A stretch of DNA of 64,000 nucleotides from an uncultured Bacteroidota bacterium. GTDB taxonomy: Bacteria > Bacteroidota > Bacteroidia > B-17B0 > Aurantibacillaceae. A program made the translations under genes and the position numbers. The notes under the pieces were generated by a model. It worked only from the letters and a program-made list of their open reading frames with translations, did not search any database and was not told the origin of the DNA. The DNA is taken from NCBI GenBank assembly GCA_903834765.1, contig CAILKE010000055.1, forward strand, positions 1 to 64,000, read 5' to 3'. Of the stretch, positions 53,174-63,241 are shown in pieces (position 1 is the first letter of the stretch; every line of letters starts with the position of its first letter).

Positions 53174-55705
53174 ATGAGGCGAATTCAATTTTTAATCAAT
53201 AGTCATGCATCAAAGCAATTACTTGTATTATTTTTTTTGCTAAGTAGTTTTATTGTCTTTGCTCAAAAGCCAGAGCGTAGAGATATCAAAGGTGAGGGAG
53301 CAATAACAGGAAAAATTATAGATTCTATTTCAGGAAATGCAATTGAATATGCTACTATTAGTATTGTTAGGAAATCAGATGACAAAGTGATTAATGGCAC
53401 AACTACTAACGAAAAAGGTTTTTTTAAATTGACTGAAATTCCAAATGGAACGTATGATTTATTAATTTATTTTATTGGTTATAAAACAATTAAAAAAGAA
53501 AATATAATTATTTCTCCTTCTAATCCTCAAATTAATTTAGGTTATCTAATTATTACTAATCGACAAACCTCTTTAAAAGAAGTTACCATTGAGGCTGAAC
53601 AAAACTTAATAGAGTATAAAATTGATAAGATGATCTATAATGCCGATAAAGATCTTACTTCACAAGGAGGTGTAGCCCTAGATATTTTAAAAAAAGTTCC
53701 TCAGGTTTCTGTTGATGTAAATGGTAATGTTGAATTACAGGGAAGTTCAGGTATTCGTTTTTTAATTAATGGAAAACCATCTACTATTTTTGGAAATAAC
53801 ATTGCAGATGTCTTACAAATCATACCTGCCAGTCAAATACAAAGTATTGAAGTAGTTACTAGTCCCGGTGCTAAGTATGATGCAGAAGGTACTGCAGGCA
53901 TTATAAATATTATTTTAAAGAAAAATGATGTACAAGGTATTAATGGGAATGTTTCATTAAGTGCAGGAACACGATTAGAAAATGGTTCGTTGAACTTAAA
54001 TGCACGGAAAAATAAATTTGCAGTGAATACATTTGTAAGTGGAAATGCCCAATTACTTTCTACTACTATTAATAGAATGAATCGAACGACACAAAGTTCT
54101 ACGAGTTTACAATCATCACAATTAATTCAAGATGGCAACAGTGATTTTACTAGACAAGGTTATCAAGCAGGTTTAAATTTTGATTGGGATATAAACGATA
54201 AAAATAATATTAATGGCTCGTTCAGCTATAATGATATGAGTACAAATAATAAAGGAATAAATAATAGACAATCTATTTTGAATGATTCAATTGGAAATAC
54301 TTATGCTAATATTCAAAATGTCATTGACGCTACTAATAAAGCTAAATCCGGCTCTTATGATTGGAGCTTGAGTTATAAAAAGAAGTTCAATAAGCAAGAC
54401 CAAGAATTAGAAGTATTGTATTCATCTTCTATAAGTAATAATTATTCGTATTACAGTCAAACTCAAAAATATGTAACACCAGATTCTATTTTTAATGGTT
54501 CGTATGCAAATAATCCTGGCACAAGTAAAGAAACAAACATTGCTATTAATTATGTTCAACCAATAGGAGAAAATGTAGTTTTTGAAACAGGTGCAAAAAT
54601 GGTACTTGATTATATTGACAGTAAATCAGATGTGTATTTATTAAATACAGTTAACGATAATTATAATTTTAATAACAATCAATCATCTGCACTAACTTAT
54701 AAACGCTCAGTATATGCATATTATGCTTCCCTTAAATTTCAGTTGTTTAAATTTTTAGACGTAAAAGTTGGATGCAGAGATGAATATACTGAAGCGCAAG
54801 CAACCTACTTAAATGTAGGAAGCGTTAATATTAATCCTTATAATATTATTGTTCCGTCGGGAGTTATTTCTCATAAATTTAAAAAAAATCAATTACTAAA
54901 ATTAAGTTTTACATATCGTATTTCTCGCCCCGACTTTAAAGACTTAAATCCTTTCATTAATGCTGCCGATCCAAAAAATATTTCAACAGGCAATCCTAAT
55001 TTAAAACCCGAAACGACGCATAATATTGAGTTAGGATATAATAAAACATTTAAAAAAAGCATCAATATTGGCGTGGCATTATTTTATAGAGGAAATGATT
55101 ATGATATACAATCTTACACTCGTTATTATGCGTCATATAAAATTGGTGATTCAATTTATAAAAATGTGGCTGTAAGTACACGCGAAAATATTGGTAAGGA
55201 AGATAATTTTGGGTTAAACCTCAATGCATCTGTTTCTATTAAATCTAAAATCACATTTCGTACTAATTTAGCTGCATTTCAGCGTTATATTTATAATAGC
55301 ATTGATCCGGGAAAAAACATAGAAGGGTTTAATTATCGTATAAACGCAAGTGCTTTATTTCAAATTTCAAAAACATTGTTTGTTGAAATTGCTGGTAACT
55401 TTAATTCTGCTCGTTTAAATGTGCAAGGCAGAATGCCATCTATGACAACCTATAATTTCGCGTTGCGTAAAAGATTCTTTCACGATAAGGCAAGCTTTGC
55501 ATTTACAGCAACAAATCCATTTAATAAATACATTGATCAAAAAACGACTTTGTCGGGTGTTGATTTTACATCAAATAGTTTAAAACAATTGCCTTATCGA
55601 TCGTTTGGAATTAATATAACTTACAAATTTGGTAGACTTGAATTTAAAAAAGAACGTACTCCAGAAGATATTAATTTAAACCCACCAGGCATGGGCGGCA
55701 ATTAA
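53174..55705 (+). CDS. large outer-membrane beta-barrel protein with carboxypeptidase-regulatory-like domain
   Basis: The product has 843 residues. A signal peptide (about 1-30, ending VFAQ) is followed by a CarboxypepD_reg-like domain (about 43-125, ITGKIIDSISGNAIEYATISIV). A plug-like domain (about 130-250, DILKKVPQVSVDVNGNVELQG, IQSIEVVTSPGAKYDAEGTAGIINI) comes next, then a long beta-barrel of TonB-dependent-receptor type (OMP_b-brl_3). FTYRISRPDFKDLNPFINAADPKNISTGNPNLKPETTHN is the typical conserved strand/loop. It probably takes up a large ligand, possibly a peptide or metal complex. Whether TonB is used cannot be seen. It ends at a strong bidirectional terminator. Confidence 0.88.
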   Translation: MRRIQFLINSHASKQLLVLFFLLSSFIVFAQKPERRDIKGEGAITGKIIDSISGNAIEYATISIVRKSDDKVINGTTTNEKGFFKLTEIPNGTYDLLIYFIGYKTIKKENIIISPSNPQINLGYLIITNRQTSLKEVTIEAEQNLIEYKIDKMIYNADKDLTSQGGVALDILKKVPQVSVDVNGNVELQGSSGIRFLINGKPSTIFGNNIADVLQIIPASQIQSIEVVTSPGAKYDAEGTAGIINIILKKNDVQGINGNVSLSAGTRLENGSLNLNARKNKFAVNTFVSGNAQLLSTTINRMNRTTQSSTSLQSSQLIQDGNSDFTRQGYQAGLNFDWDINDKNNINGSFSYNDMSTNNKGINNRQSILNDSIGNTYANIQNVIDATNKAKSGSYDWSLSYKKKFNKQDQELEVLYSSSISNNYSYYSQTQKYVTPDSIFNGSYANNPGTSKETNIAINYVQPIGENVVFETGAKMVLDYIDSKSDVYLLNTVNDNYNFNNNQSSALTYKRSVYAYYASLKFQLFKFLDVKVGCRDEYTEAQATYLNVGSVNINPYNIIVPSGVISHKFKKNQLLKLSFTYRISRPDFKDLNPFINAADPKNISTGNPNLKPETTHNIELGYNKTFKKSINIGVALFYRGNDYDIQSYTRYYASYKIGDSIYKNVAVSTRENIGKEDNFGLNLNASVSIKSKITFRTNLAAFQRYIYNSIDPGKNIEGFNYRINASALFQISKTLFVEIAGNFNSARLNVQGRMPSMTTYNFALRKRFFHDKASFAFTATNPFNKYIDQKTTLSGVDFTSNSLKQLPYRSFGINITYKFGRLEFKKERTPEDINLNPPGMGGN

Positions 55706-55733
55706 TAATTAGTTTTATAAGTTGTTGTAAAAC

Positions 55734-55767
55734 AAAAAAAGCTCTCAGTTTCTTGAGAGCTTTTTTT
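55734..55767. terminator. bidirectional terminator between barrel and PepSY-like genes
   Basis: GCTCTCA (55741-55747) pairs with TGAGAGC (55754-55760) with loop GTTTCT. Seven A precede it (55734-55740) and seven T follow (55761-55767), serving both convergent genes. Confidence 0.93.
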
Positions 55768-55782
55768 ATAAAAATTTAATTA

Positions 55783-56253
55783 TTAATCTTTCTTAGTATC
55801 GTCTTTTGTTTCCACCACTTTTTTTATGAAAGTTCCAGTTGCGTCAAACATTAATTCTATTTCTTCTTTTCCTTTTTTAACTTCTGCTTCGTAAGTAATT
55901 TTACCATTAGAATCCGTAATTTTAGCAGCTTCTTCTATTTTGATACCTGCATAATTTTTAGTTATATAATCTGTTGCAGTTTTAGGTAAAGTTGCAGTTG
56001 CAATTTCTTCTTCTGTTTCCATTAATTTTCCATCAGCAGAAAAATTAGCTGACATTTCTATTTTATTTAATTTGAATTCAGCTTCAAATTCGCCATTTTT
56101 TTCTTTATCCCATGCCTCAACTTTACCGCCTTTAAAATGAGTTTGGAAAGAGGTGATAACAGCTTTAGGCACTTCTGCTTCTTTTACTTTTTGTGCTGAT
56201 GAAGAGTTAATTGATAAGACAATTACTGCTATTGTGTTGATGATTTTTTTCAT
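55783..56253 (-). CDS. PepSY-like exported protein
   Basis: The product has 156 residues with a signal peptide (1-20, ending SSSAQ). The mature part is built of two repeats of a PepSY-like motif: VPKAVITSFQTHFKGGKVEAWDKEKNGEFEAEFK and LPKTATDYITKNYAGIKIEEAAKITDSNGKITYEAEVK. It is strongly charged, with an acidic/basic tail (ETKDDTKKD). Bacteroidota often carry such proteins; they are thought to bind or inhibit proteases or peptides in the periplasm, without direct proof. It lies downstream of the BamA/TamA-like gene and may share its transcript. Confidence 0.85.
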   Translation of the reverse strand: MKKIINTIAVIVLSINSSSAQKVKEAEVPKAVITSFQTHFKGGKVEAWDKEKNGEFEAEFKLNKIEMSANFSADGKLMETEEEIATATLPKTATDYITKNYAGIKIEEAAKITDSNGKITYEAEVKKGKEEIELMFDATGTFIKKVVETKDDTKKD

Positions 56254-56319
56254 GATTTATAGTTTTATGATTTATGATACAATGTTAACAAGTTAATCTA
56301 AAGAAAATCTAAAGCATTT

Positions 56320-57648
56320 TTAAAAAGCATGCGATAAATTAAAAAAGAATTGATTATCTTCTTTCGAAAATGCATAATCAAATCGTAAGATGGTATTTAC
56401 ATTCCACGCAATTCGTAATCCTAATCCTTCTGATATTCTGAAATTATTCAAATGACCTAATCTATCTAAGCCGTCCCAAACCGCGCCAGCATCCATAAAA
56501 GGAACAGCACTAAATGCGAAATGTTGTTTAAGTATTTTACATTGTGCAAAGCGATATCGTAATTCGACATTATTAAAATTCATAGCTCGTCCTAAAAAAC
56601 GACTTTGTTTATAGCCTCTCAAAGTATTTGCACCACCCAATCCTTCAATGCTTCCTTCCGAACTCCATTGATCTTGATATTCAAAGAATGGGCAATCTAG
56701 CGCTGAATAACCAAACGCAATTCTGCCAGCAAAAACTAATTTTTTAATTTGTTTTGGAAATAATTTTTTATAAAAATTAAAATGAACAAAGGTTTTATTA
56801 AAATCATATTTAGAACCTAAAGCTTTTAAGGACAATTCATTTGTAATTTCTGCAAAGACACCATTACTTGGATCAGTTTCTAAGTCGCGTGTATCCCATA
56901 CTAAACCTAGTTGTTCGATGGTTACTATTCCTTTTCCTAAGCCAGTTATTTTATTCGCATTAAAATCTTGTTGTGCTAATGATTTTCCTGCAAACGTTGA
57001 AAAATCAACATAAGCTACTTCATATCCAATTAATGCTCGAAGTTTACCATCCAAGAAAGAACGTTCTCCACTAACATTAATAACACCTTCTTTTTTGAAA
57101 TATGTATTGTAAAATGTATTGCCATTGTTTTCTATAGATTGATTGTAATCATTATACGAGGCATTTGTAATTGGTTTTTTTGTGCTATCATTATTAGTGT
57201 AATATTGCAATCCTTGCAGGGAATTTTCGTCTTGGCCAAAATACAATAAATTTGGATTAGCTTCATAACCTCCTTCTACACGTAACCGCCATTTAGTGTT
57301 GAAAATATAGGGTACATCTAACTTTAACATGAACTCTCGTTGGTTACGTGTCGTATTAAATAAAACCACCCCTATACTTGCTCTGTATGGTGTGTATGCA
57401 AAAAATGGATCTGTTTTTTTACCATTAAAATAAATAGTACCCTCGCCACCATATCCAAAGCCATTAACTGGATCAATGCTTATATCAGGTGCACCGGTTA
57501 CATAAGCCCCTTCTTTTTTATGTTCTAAGTCTTCATCTGAAAGGCGCTTTTCTTTAGCAATAGCAAATGGCAAGCTGATGGAGTCCTTATGTATTTGTGC
57601 GTTACAAATGAAAGGAATGACAATGAAAATAATAAGAAAGTGCCTCAT
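56320..57648 (-). CDS. BamA/TamA-type (surface antigen D15) outer-membrane protein
   Basis: The product has 442 residues from the ATG at 57648 (signal MRHFLIIFIVIPFICNAQ). An upstream ATG at 57669 adds MFSKQFC and is less likely. No POTRA repeats are present. The chain is a 16-stranded type barrel with the conserved C-terminal pattern of the D15 family: GLVWDTRDLETDPSNGVFAEI, GGANTLRGYKQSRFLG (the RGY loop with Arg) and FDYAFSKEDNQFFFNLSHAF at the end. It is shorter than BamA, so it is an accessory family member, perhaps a lipase- or patatin-associated barrel. Function unknown. Confidence 0.87.
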   Translation of the reverse strand: MRHFLIIFIVIPFICNAQIHKDSISLPFAIAKEKRLSDEDLEHKKEGAYVTGAPDISIDPVNGFGYGGEGTIYFNGKKTDPFFAYTPYRASIGVVLFNTTRNQREFMLKLDVPYIFNTKWRLRVEGGYEANPNLLYFGQDENSLQGLQYYTNNDSTKKPITNASYNDYNQSIENNGNTFYNTYFKKEGVINVSGERSFLDGKLRALIGYEVAYVDFSTFAGKSLAQQDFNANKITGLGKGIVTIEQLGLVWDTRDLETDPSNGVFAEITNELSLKALGSKYDFNKTFVHFNFYKKLFPKQIKKLVFAGRIAFGYSALDCPFFEYQDQWSSEGSIEGLGGANTLRGYKQSRFLGRAMNFNNVELRYRFAQCKILKQHFAFSAVPFMDAGAVWDGLDRLGHLNNFRISEGLGLRIAWNVNTILRFDYAFSKEDNQFFFNLSHAF

Positions 57649-57745
57649 GCAAAATTGTTTTGAAAACAAATATAATTTTAAATTCTGAAGCTAATCTTAA
57701 GATGTTATTTAGTTTCAATAAAATGAATTAAGTATTGAGGCGCTA

Positions 57746-58531
57746 TTAATCCTCTATCATTATGGTTGTTTTGAATACAAAAAGTGCAGGTCCTTCTAGC
57801 CAAATATTATAAAAATTATTTTCCAATACTTTTTCAAAAGTTACATTTAAGTTACCACCTAATGTTTTGATGAAGCAATTGTTTTTAGTGGAGCTATTTC
57901 CTGTTAATGCTGCTATTAATGCGGAAGCTGTTACCCCAGTGCCGCATGAAAGAGTTTCGTTTTCTACTCCTCGTTCGTATGTCCGGACCACTAATTCGTG
58001 TTCCTTTTTTTGTATAAAGTTAACGTTAGTGCCAACATCCATAAATCGTTCATTGTATCGGATATTTTTTCCTTCGGTAAATACATCTAATGAATCGATA
58101 TCATCAACAAATTTGACATAATGTGGAGAGCCTGTATTTAAATAATAAAAATTTTTCCCTGTTTCAATATGTTTTACATCATTCATTTTCAGTGAAACAA
58201 ATTCATCTTTTATTTTTGCATCATGTAATCCATCGATTGCCATAAACTTTGCTTCTGTCTCTATAATCCCTAAACGCTTTGCAAAGGCCGTAATACATCG
58301 CCCACCGTTGCCACACATACTGCTTTCGTTGCCATCACTATTGTAATAAACCATTTTAAAATCTAAGCCTTCTTCGAGTTCTAATAAAATTAAGCCATCA
58401 GAACCTATTCCAAATCTTCGGTCGCATAACCATTTAATTTGTTCGGTAGTTAAAACAATTTCTTTATTACGGTTATCGATTAATACAAAGTCATTACCTG
58501 TACCTTGATATTTAAAGCATTCTAAAATCAT
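57746..58531 (-). CDS. dapF: diaminopimelate epimerase
   Basis: This enzyme epimerises LL- to meso-diaminopimelate, a building block of lysine and peptidoglycan. It has 261 residues. The two catalytic cysteines are Cys73 in NESSMCGNGGRC and Cys196 in ETLSCGTGV, and YQGTGNDFVLID near residue 8 is typical. The C-terminal end is short. It is downstream of a gene for an unknown membrane-anchored protein by 25 bp and probably co-transcribed with it. Confidence 0.96.
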   Translation of the reverse strand: MILECFKYQGTGNDFVLIDNRNKEIVLTTEQIKWLCDRRFGIGSDGLILLELEEGLDFKMVYYNSDGNESSMCGNGGRCITAFAKRLGIIETEAKFMAIDGLHDAKIKDEFVSLKMNDVKHIETGKNFYYLNTGSPHYVKFVDDIDSLDVFTEGKNIRYNERFMDVGTNVNFIQKKEHELVVRTYERGVENETLSCGTGVTASALIAALTGNSSTKNNCFIKTLGGNLNVTFEKVLENNFYNIWLEGPALFVFKTTIMIED

Positions 58532-58556
58532 TTTGAGAAAAATTTGAAAAATAAAT

Positions 58557-59195
58557 TTAATTTATCTTAGCTAGTAAATCATTGTCATTAACGAGTTCCA
58601 TTGGCTTAAAGTCTGTGCCAGATGAAATTTTATAGACTACATCATCATTTTTTAAATAATAATTATCATCCACTTTATAAATGGTGATACTACTAAAATC
58701 AGACAAGCCATATAATATAACTCTATTGCGCGTCATGCGATAGCCTTTTGAATTTAAAGGTGTTTTCCAAAACTCTACAAAAAATAAATTTGGATAATCA
58801 CTATTGGTAACACCAGCTAGTTGGCCAGTTAATGTATCTCGTTTAGTTGAAGCATCTAAATTAATAACCTTGATATTTTTAACAGATAATAATTCTTCTT
58901 GAGCTACGGTTACGTCATCTTCTTTTAATAAGGCATCAACTTCACTGTAATTAATATTTGGAGAATGTTTAGTGTTAATAGAAATCTTTTTGTTGGACGT
59001 ATTTTTTTGTTCTTTGTTATCAGAAGAAGTACTGATAATTGTTTGTTCACTTACCTTAATATCATCAATGTTGGGTTTATTAAATCTTTTAACATAGTCG
59101 TCTATTTTAAATATAAAAAAAGCTACACCTACCAATAATCCTATCGATACACCGAAGACAAATGGAGGAATTTTATATTTAAAACGAATGCTCAT
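58557..59195 (-). CDS. membrane-anchored protein of unknown function
   Basis: The product has 212 residues. One N-terminal membrane segment (about 9-30, PPFVFGVSIGLLVGVAFFIF) is followed by a Ser/Asn/Lys-rich linker (about 45-85). A C-terminal beta-rich domain (about 105-212, NLFFVEFWKTPLNSKGYRMTRNRVILYGLSDFSSITIYKVDDNYYLKND) ends the protein. I do not recognise the family. It is divergent from the HtrA gene with a 148-bp gap and upstream of dapF. A periplasmic location of the C-terminal domain is expected. Confidence 0.72.
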   Translation of the reverse strand: MSIRFKYKIPPFVFGVSIGLLVGVAFFIFKIDDYVKRFNKPNIDDIKVSEQTIISTSSDNKEQKNTSNKKISINTKHSPNINYSEVDALLKEDDVTVAQEELLSVKNIKVINLDASTKRDTLTGQLAGVTNSDYPNLFFVEFWKTPLNSKGYRMTRNRVILYGLSDFSSITIYKVDDNYYLKNDDVVYKISSGTDFKPMELVNDNDLLAKIN

Positions 59196-59253
59196 TTTCA
59201 GATATTAAAATTACGTTTTTTTTCGACGCAGTTAAGTTATGTTAAAAACAAAT

Positions 59254-59281
59254 TTTGAACATAACTTTTGAATTAATTTTG
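59254..59281 (+). promoter_or_regulatory. candidate promoter of the HtrA gene
   Basis: TAATTTTG at 59274-59281 fits the -7 element TAnnTTTG and TTTG at 59254-59257 could be the -33 element. The 16-base spacer is shorter than the usual 19-21, so the pair is weaker than those of rpsU and rpoD. It lies 63 bp before the ATG. Confidence 0.45.
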
Positions 59282-59343
59282 CGTTATAAATCTAAATTAC
59301 AATCAATCTAAATTTTCAGTAACCATTTAAATTAATACAAAAA

Positions 59344-60807
59344 ATGAAAAAGATAATCTCAACAGCCTTTGTAGGCGCCATTGGTGGAGCTTGTGTTTTA
59401 ATTGCCAATCATTTTTTATTGACACCTAATACAAGCCAAGCAGTAAATTATAATCCTTATAAAGCGCCTGTTCAATTAACAAGTTATTCGGGCGCATTAT
59501 CAAGTGCTCCTGATTTTATTGCTTCTGCCGAAAAATCAGTTAATTCAGTTGTGCACATTAAAACAATTGTAGAAAGTAATAATAATTTAGCGTATGATCC
59601 ATTTCAAGAATGGTTCTTTGGAGGAAGACAACGTCAACCCAATGTGATGCAAGGTAGTGGAAGTGGCGTTATTATTAGTAACGACGGCTATATTGTCACC
59701 AATAATCATGTAGTGAAAGATGCTTCTAAAATAGAGGTGGTTTTAAATGATAAACGAACCTATCAAGCAGAAGTAATAGGCTTAGATCCTAATACAGATT
59801 TAGCATTGTTAAAAGTGAAAGAAAAAGATCTTCCCTTCGTAGTATATGGTAATTCGGATGATGTAAAAATTGGGGAATGGGTATTAGCGGTAGGTAATCC
59901 TTTTAATTTAAATTCTACTGTAACTGCTGGCATCATAAGCGCTAAAGGGCGAAACATTAATATTTTAGAACATAATAATACTCAAGGAGGTTTAGCTCCC
60001 ATCGAATCATTTTTACAAACGGATGCGGCTGTAAATCCTGGTAATAGCGGAGGTGCACTAGTAAATACTACAGGAGAGTTAGTAGGTATTAATACGGCAA
60101 TTGCTTCTAATAATGGCTCCTACCAAGGTTATTCTTTTGCTATACCAGTGAATATTGTAAAAAAAGTAGTAAGTGATTTAATAGAATATGGAACTGTTCA
60201 GCGTGCTTATATAGGATTAAGTATACAAGATATTGATGCTAAGTTTGCTGAAGAAAAACGTATCAAACAATTGAAAGGCGTTTATATTAATGGTTTAACA
60301 GAAGGTGGTTCTGGCGAGGAAGCAGGAATTAAAATTGGAGATATTATTACGAAGATTGAAAATGTAGAAGTTAAAACAACTTCTGAATTGCTCGAGCAGA
60401 TTGGTAAATTCAGACCAAGTGATAAAATAAATGTTACACTTATTAGAAATGAGAAAGAAATGACAGTATCTGCAGTATTGAAAAATAAAGAAAATAGTTT
60501 AGGAATGATTAAAAAACCTGTAGTATATAGAACAGCTGTAAATTCAGTTGGAGCAGAGTTTGAGGAGCTTAGCTCAGAGGATCTCTCGAAGCTTAAAATT
60601 GCTTTTGGGGTAAAAATAGCTAAGTTAAATGCCGGGAAGCTTGCCAGTGCTGGTATTAAAGATGGGTTTATCATTACCTCCATTGATAAGAAAAAAGTAG
60701 CAACTACAAAAGATGTTCAATCTTTTTTAGAAAATAAAACGGGAGGCGTTTTGATAGAAGGAATCTATCCTAATGGTATGAGAGCTTATTATGGGTTCGG
60801 GCTTTAG
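59344..60807 (+). CDS. degP: Do/HtrA-family periplasmic serine protease
   Basis: The product has 487 residues with an N-terminal signal/anchor segment (about 4-26). The trypsin-like domain has the triad His122 (TNNHVV), Asp152 (NTDLALLKV) and Ser235 (NPGNSGGAL). Two PDZ domains follow: the first with YIGLSIQDID ... GDIITKIENVEVKT (about 280-375), the second with GVKIAKLNAGKLASAGIKDGFIITSIDKKKV (about 420-487). It degrades or refolds misfolded envelope proteins. The symbol is by family, since DegP, DegQ and DegS cannot be separated on sequence alone here. Confidence 0.94.
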   Translation: MKKIISTAFVGAIGGACVLIANHFLLTPNTSQAVNYNPYKAPVQLTSYSGALSSAPDFIASAEKSVNSVVHIKTIVESNNNLAYDPFQEWFFGGRQRQPNVMQGSGSGVIISNDGYIVTNNHVVKDASKIEVVLNDKRTYQAEVIGLDPNTDLALLKVKEKDLPFVVYGNSDDVKIGEWVLAVGNPFNLNSTVTAGIISAKGRNINILEHNNTQGGLAPIESFLQTDAAVNPGNSGGALVNTTGELVGINTAIASNNGSYQGYSFAIPVNIVKKVVSDLIEYGTVQRAYIGLSIQDIDAKFAEEKRIKQLKGVYINGLTEGGSGEEAGIKIGDIITKIENVEVKTTSELLEQIGKFRPSDKINVTLIRNEKEMTVSAVLKNKENSLGMIKKPVVYRTAVNSVGAEFEELSSEDLSKLKIAFGVKIAKLNAGKLASAGIKDGFIITSIDKKKVATTKDVQSFLENKTGGVLIEGIYPNGMRAYYGFGL

Positions 60808-60952
60808 ATATTATTTACTTAAAAGGCATATAGAGGAGATAATTAAAAAATAGAGTATAAAAAGCACTTTATCACTTTTCTTTTTTTGATGAAAAATATC
60901 ATATTATAAAACGTTAAAATTCTAATTACCTAATAATCAAAACGATACAAAC

Positions 60953-60983
60953 TTGGAAAAAGACCTATTTTTTTCTATCTTTG
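60953..60983 (+). promoter_or_regulatory. rpoD promoter (Bacteroidota -33/-7 type)
   Basis: TTG at 60953-60955 and TATCTTTG at 60976-60983 are separated by 20 bases, a good match to the class recognised by the primary sigma factor itself. The gene start follows 28 bp downstream of the -7 element. Confidence 0.75.
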
Positions 60984-61011
60984 TTAGCTTGTAAACCCTA
61001 ATACAAAAAAC

Positions 61012-61875
61012 ATGAGACAGCTAAAAATAACCAAATCCATAACCAATAGAGAGAGTGCATCATTAGATAAATACTTACAAGAAATTGGTAGAGAAGAATT
61101 AATTACAGCAGAAGAAGAAGTTGTTTTAGCTAAAAAAATTAAAGATGGAGACCAAGATGCATTAGAGAAATTAACTCGTGCTAATTTACGTTTCGTTGTT
61201 TCTGTAGCTAAACAATATCAAAATCAAGGATTAAGTTTACCCGATTTAATTAATGAAGGTAATTTAGGTTTAATTAAAGCGGCTCGTCGTTTTGATGAAA
61301 CTCGTGGTTTTAAATTTATTTCTTACGCCGTTTGGTGGATTCGTCAATCAATATTACAAGCATTAGCAGAGCAGTCGCGTATAGTGCGTTTACCGTTAAA
61401 TCAAGTTGGTTCGTTAAATAAAATTAATAAAGCATACTCTAAATTAGAACAAGAATTTGAGCGTGAGCCAAGTGCTGAAGAAATTGCTGAGTTATTAGAT
61501 TTGCCTATAGATAAGGTTTCTGACACCATGAAAGTTTCTGGTCGTCATGTAAGTATGGATGCTCCCTTTGCTAATGGCGAAGAAAGTTCTTTATTAGATG
61601 TATTAGTAAATCATGATTCGTTAAAAGCGGATAATGGTTTAATGATGGAATCTTTATCAAAAGAAATTGATCGTGCTTTATCAACGTTAACTGAAAGAGA
61701 GCGTGACGTGGTTAAATTATTTTTCGGAATTGGTTTAAATCATGGATTAACATTAGAAGAAATTGGTGATAAATTTGATTTAACTCGCGAACGTGTTCGT
61801 CAAATCAAAGAAAAAGCAATTCGTCGTTTACGTCATTCATCTCGTAGTAAATTATTGCAACAATATTTAGGCTAA
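61012..61875 (+). CDS. rpoD: RNA polymerase primary sigma factor (sigma-70, short Bacteroidota form)
   Basis: The product has 287 residues, much shorter than E. coli RpoD because regions 1.1 and the long non-conserved insert are missing. Region 1.2 starts [10 protein letters not shown]. Region 2 has [57 protein letters not shown]. Region 3 and region 4 with the [32 protein letters not shown] complete it. This is the sigma factor that recognises TTTG / TAnnTTTG promoters in this phylum. A terminator follows directly. Confidence 0.97.
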   Translation: MRQLKITKSITNRESASLDKYLQEIGREELITAEEEVVLAKKIKDGDQDALEKLTRANLRFVVSVAKQYQNQGLSLPDLINEGNLGLIKAARRFDETRGFKFISYAVWWIRQSILQALAEQSRIVRLPLNQVGSLNKINKAYSKLEQEFEREPSAEEIAELLDLPIDKVSDTMKVSGRHVSMDAPFANGEESSLLDVLVNHDSLKADNGLMMESLSKEIDRALSTLTERERDVVKLFFGIGLNHGLTLEEIGDKFDLTRERVRQIKEKAIRRLRHSSRSKLLQQYLG

Positions 61876-61900
61876 TATTTTTTAGTATCATTCATTGAAA

Positions 61901-61929
61901 GCAAATACCTAAATGGTATTTGCTTTTTT
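61901..61929 (+). terminator. rpoD terminator
   Basis: GCAAATACC (61901-61909), loop TAAAT and GGTATTTGC (61915-61923) form a 9-bp stem followed by six T. It lies 25 bp after the rpoD stop. Confidence 0.93.
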
Positions 61930-61970
61930 ATTAAATTTAGTTGTACGTTTTAAATGAAGTGTATCGTTTT

Positions 61971-62738
61971 ATGTTTTTTTTCTTTTCTAAAATAATTGCG
62001 TTTCTATTATCACCTTATACTTGGCTATTTGCTGGTATTATATATTTACTAAAAAAATTATGGCATACTCCTTATAAAAAATGGATGTTAGGCTTTACAA
62101 TTTTTGTCTATATTATTTCAAATTCATTTTTAGTTGACGAAGTGGTAAGAGCATGGGAATATAGCGACGACAATATTTATTTAAAAAATACAAAATATGA
62201 TATAGCTATTGTTTTAGGTGGTATGGGAAGGATCGATGAACGTCAGCAACGGTTTGATTTTACTTATTCAGGTGATAGATTGTTTCAAACTCTTCCATTG
62301 TATTTTCAAAAAAGGGTAGATAAAATATTAATAACAGGCGGTTCTGGCATTATAAATAAGCCAAACCAACGGGAAGCCATTTATATAAAAAAGTATTTGA
62401 AATCTATTTCAATTCCTGATAGCAGTATTATCATTGAAAATAATTCAAAGAATACTTTTGAAAATGCGCTATTTTCCAAACAAATACTAGACAGTTTGAA
62501 ATTTAAAGGTTCTATATTATTGGTTACCTCATCATTTCATATGCGGAGGTCATTAGCAATTTTTAAAAAAGTAGGATATAAAAATGTAACACCATTTGTT
62601 ACCAATAAAATTTCTGGTTTACGAAAGTATGAATTCGATCATTGTTTAATTCCAAATGTTGAAGCTGTTGTTACATTAAATATTATACTTCATGAAATGA
62701 TTGGCTATGTCACTTATAAACTCAAAGGATATTTATAA
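61971..62738 (+). CDS. YdcF-family (DUF218) membrane protein
   Basis: The product has 255 residues from the ATG at 61971; the open frame extends upstream only through a TTG. Two membrane helices (about 1-20 and 28-55) precede a DUF218/YdcF domain. The conserved motifs are IAIVLGGMGRIDERQQRFDFTYSGDRLFQTLPLY, ILITGGSGIINKPNQREA, IENNSKNTFENALFSK and LVTSSFHMRRSLAIFKK. The domain faces the periplasm and is thought to act on envelope precursors (ElyC and SanA are relatives); the reaction is not known. Confidence 0.88.
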   Translation: MFFFFSKIIAFLLSPYTWLFAGIIYLLKKLWHTPYKKWMLGFTIFVYIISNSFLVDEVVRAWEYSDDNIYLKNTKYDIAIVLGGMGRIDERQQRFDFTYSGDRLFQTLPLYFQKRVDKILITGGSGIINKPNQREAIYIKKYLKSISIPDSSIIIENNSKNTFENALFSKQILDSLKFKGSILLVTSSFHMRRSLAIFKKVGYKNVTPFVTNKISGLRKYEFDHCLIPNVEAVVTLNIILHEMIGYVTYKLKGYL

Positions 62739-62836
62739 ACCTTGCAAAAAACAAATATTACTATATCCAATGATGATTAAATTAATGTTAATTTTACATC
62801 AAATTTAGTAGTTTTGATTATATAGATATTAATATT

Positions 62837-63241
62837 ATGGCAATAACAATTAAACAACTTTTAGATAAAAATAAAAAATCATTTGATAATCAGTTCTTTA
62901 TTGAGTCCATTAACCTCTCATATATTCTTACAAATAAAGCTTTAAAACAAATTGTAAAAGATGAGTTAAATCAAGAAGTGATTGAACAAAAAATAAAAAC
63001 AACAAATTTAATTAGTCATATTAAAAAAGAATTTGTTGCTAACCCTGCAATAAAAAGTAAATTATCAAAAAAAGTAGTAAAAGATATCGAGCTCTTCATA
63101 AAACTATACAAAGCGATTGGTAAAGAATTGAAATATCAATATCCTGAAAAGAAGATTGCTGAAACCGCACAACTAGGTATTAATTGTATTATTATATTAA
63201 ATACAAGTTTAATAAAGATTAAGAATAATACAGTTGATTAA
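62837..63241 (+). CDS. small helical protein of unknown function upstream of the phosphatase
   Basis: The product has 134 residues, mostly Lys, Ile, Asn and Leu, and is predicted all-helical. No signal peptide or membrane segment is seen. A -7-like TAGTTTTG at 62809-62816 lies 20 bp upstream. I do not recognise it. It starts MAITIKQLLDKNKKS and ends KIKNNTVD. The position directly before a stand-alone SpoIIE-type phosphatase could suggest a regulatory partner, but the 180-bp gap argues for separate transcription. Confidence 0.6.
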   Translation: MAITIKQLLDKNKKSFDNQFFIESINLSYILTNKALKQIVKDELNQEVIEQKIKTTNLISHIKKEFVANPAIKSKLSKKVVKDIELFIKLYKAIGKELKYQYPEKKIAETAQLGINCIIILNTSLIKIKNNTVD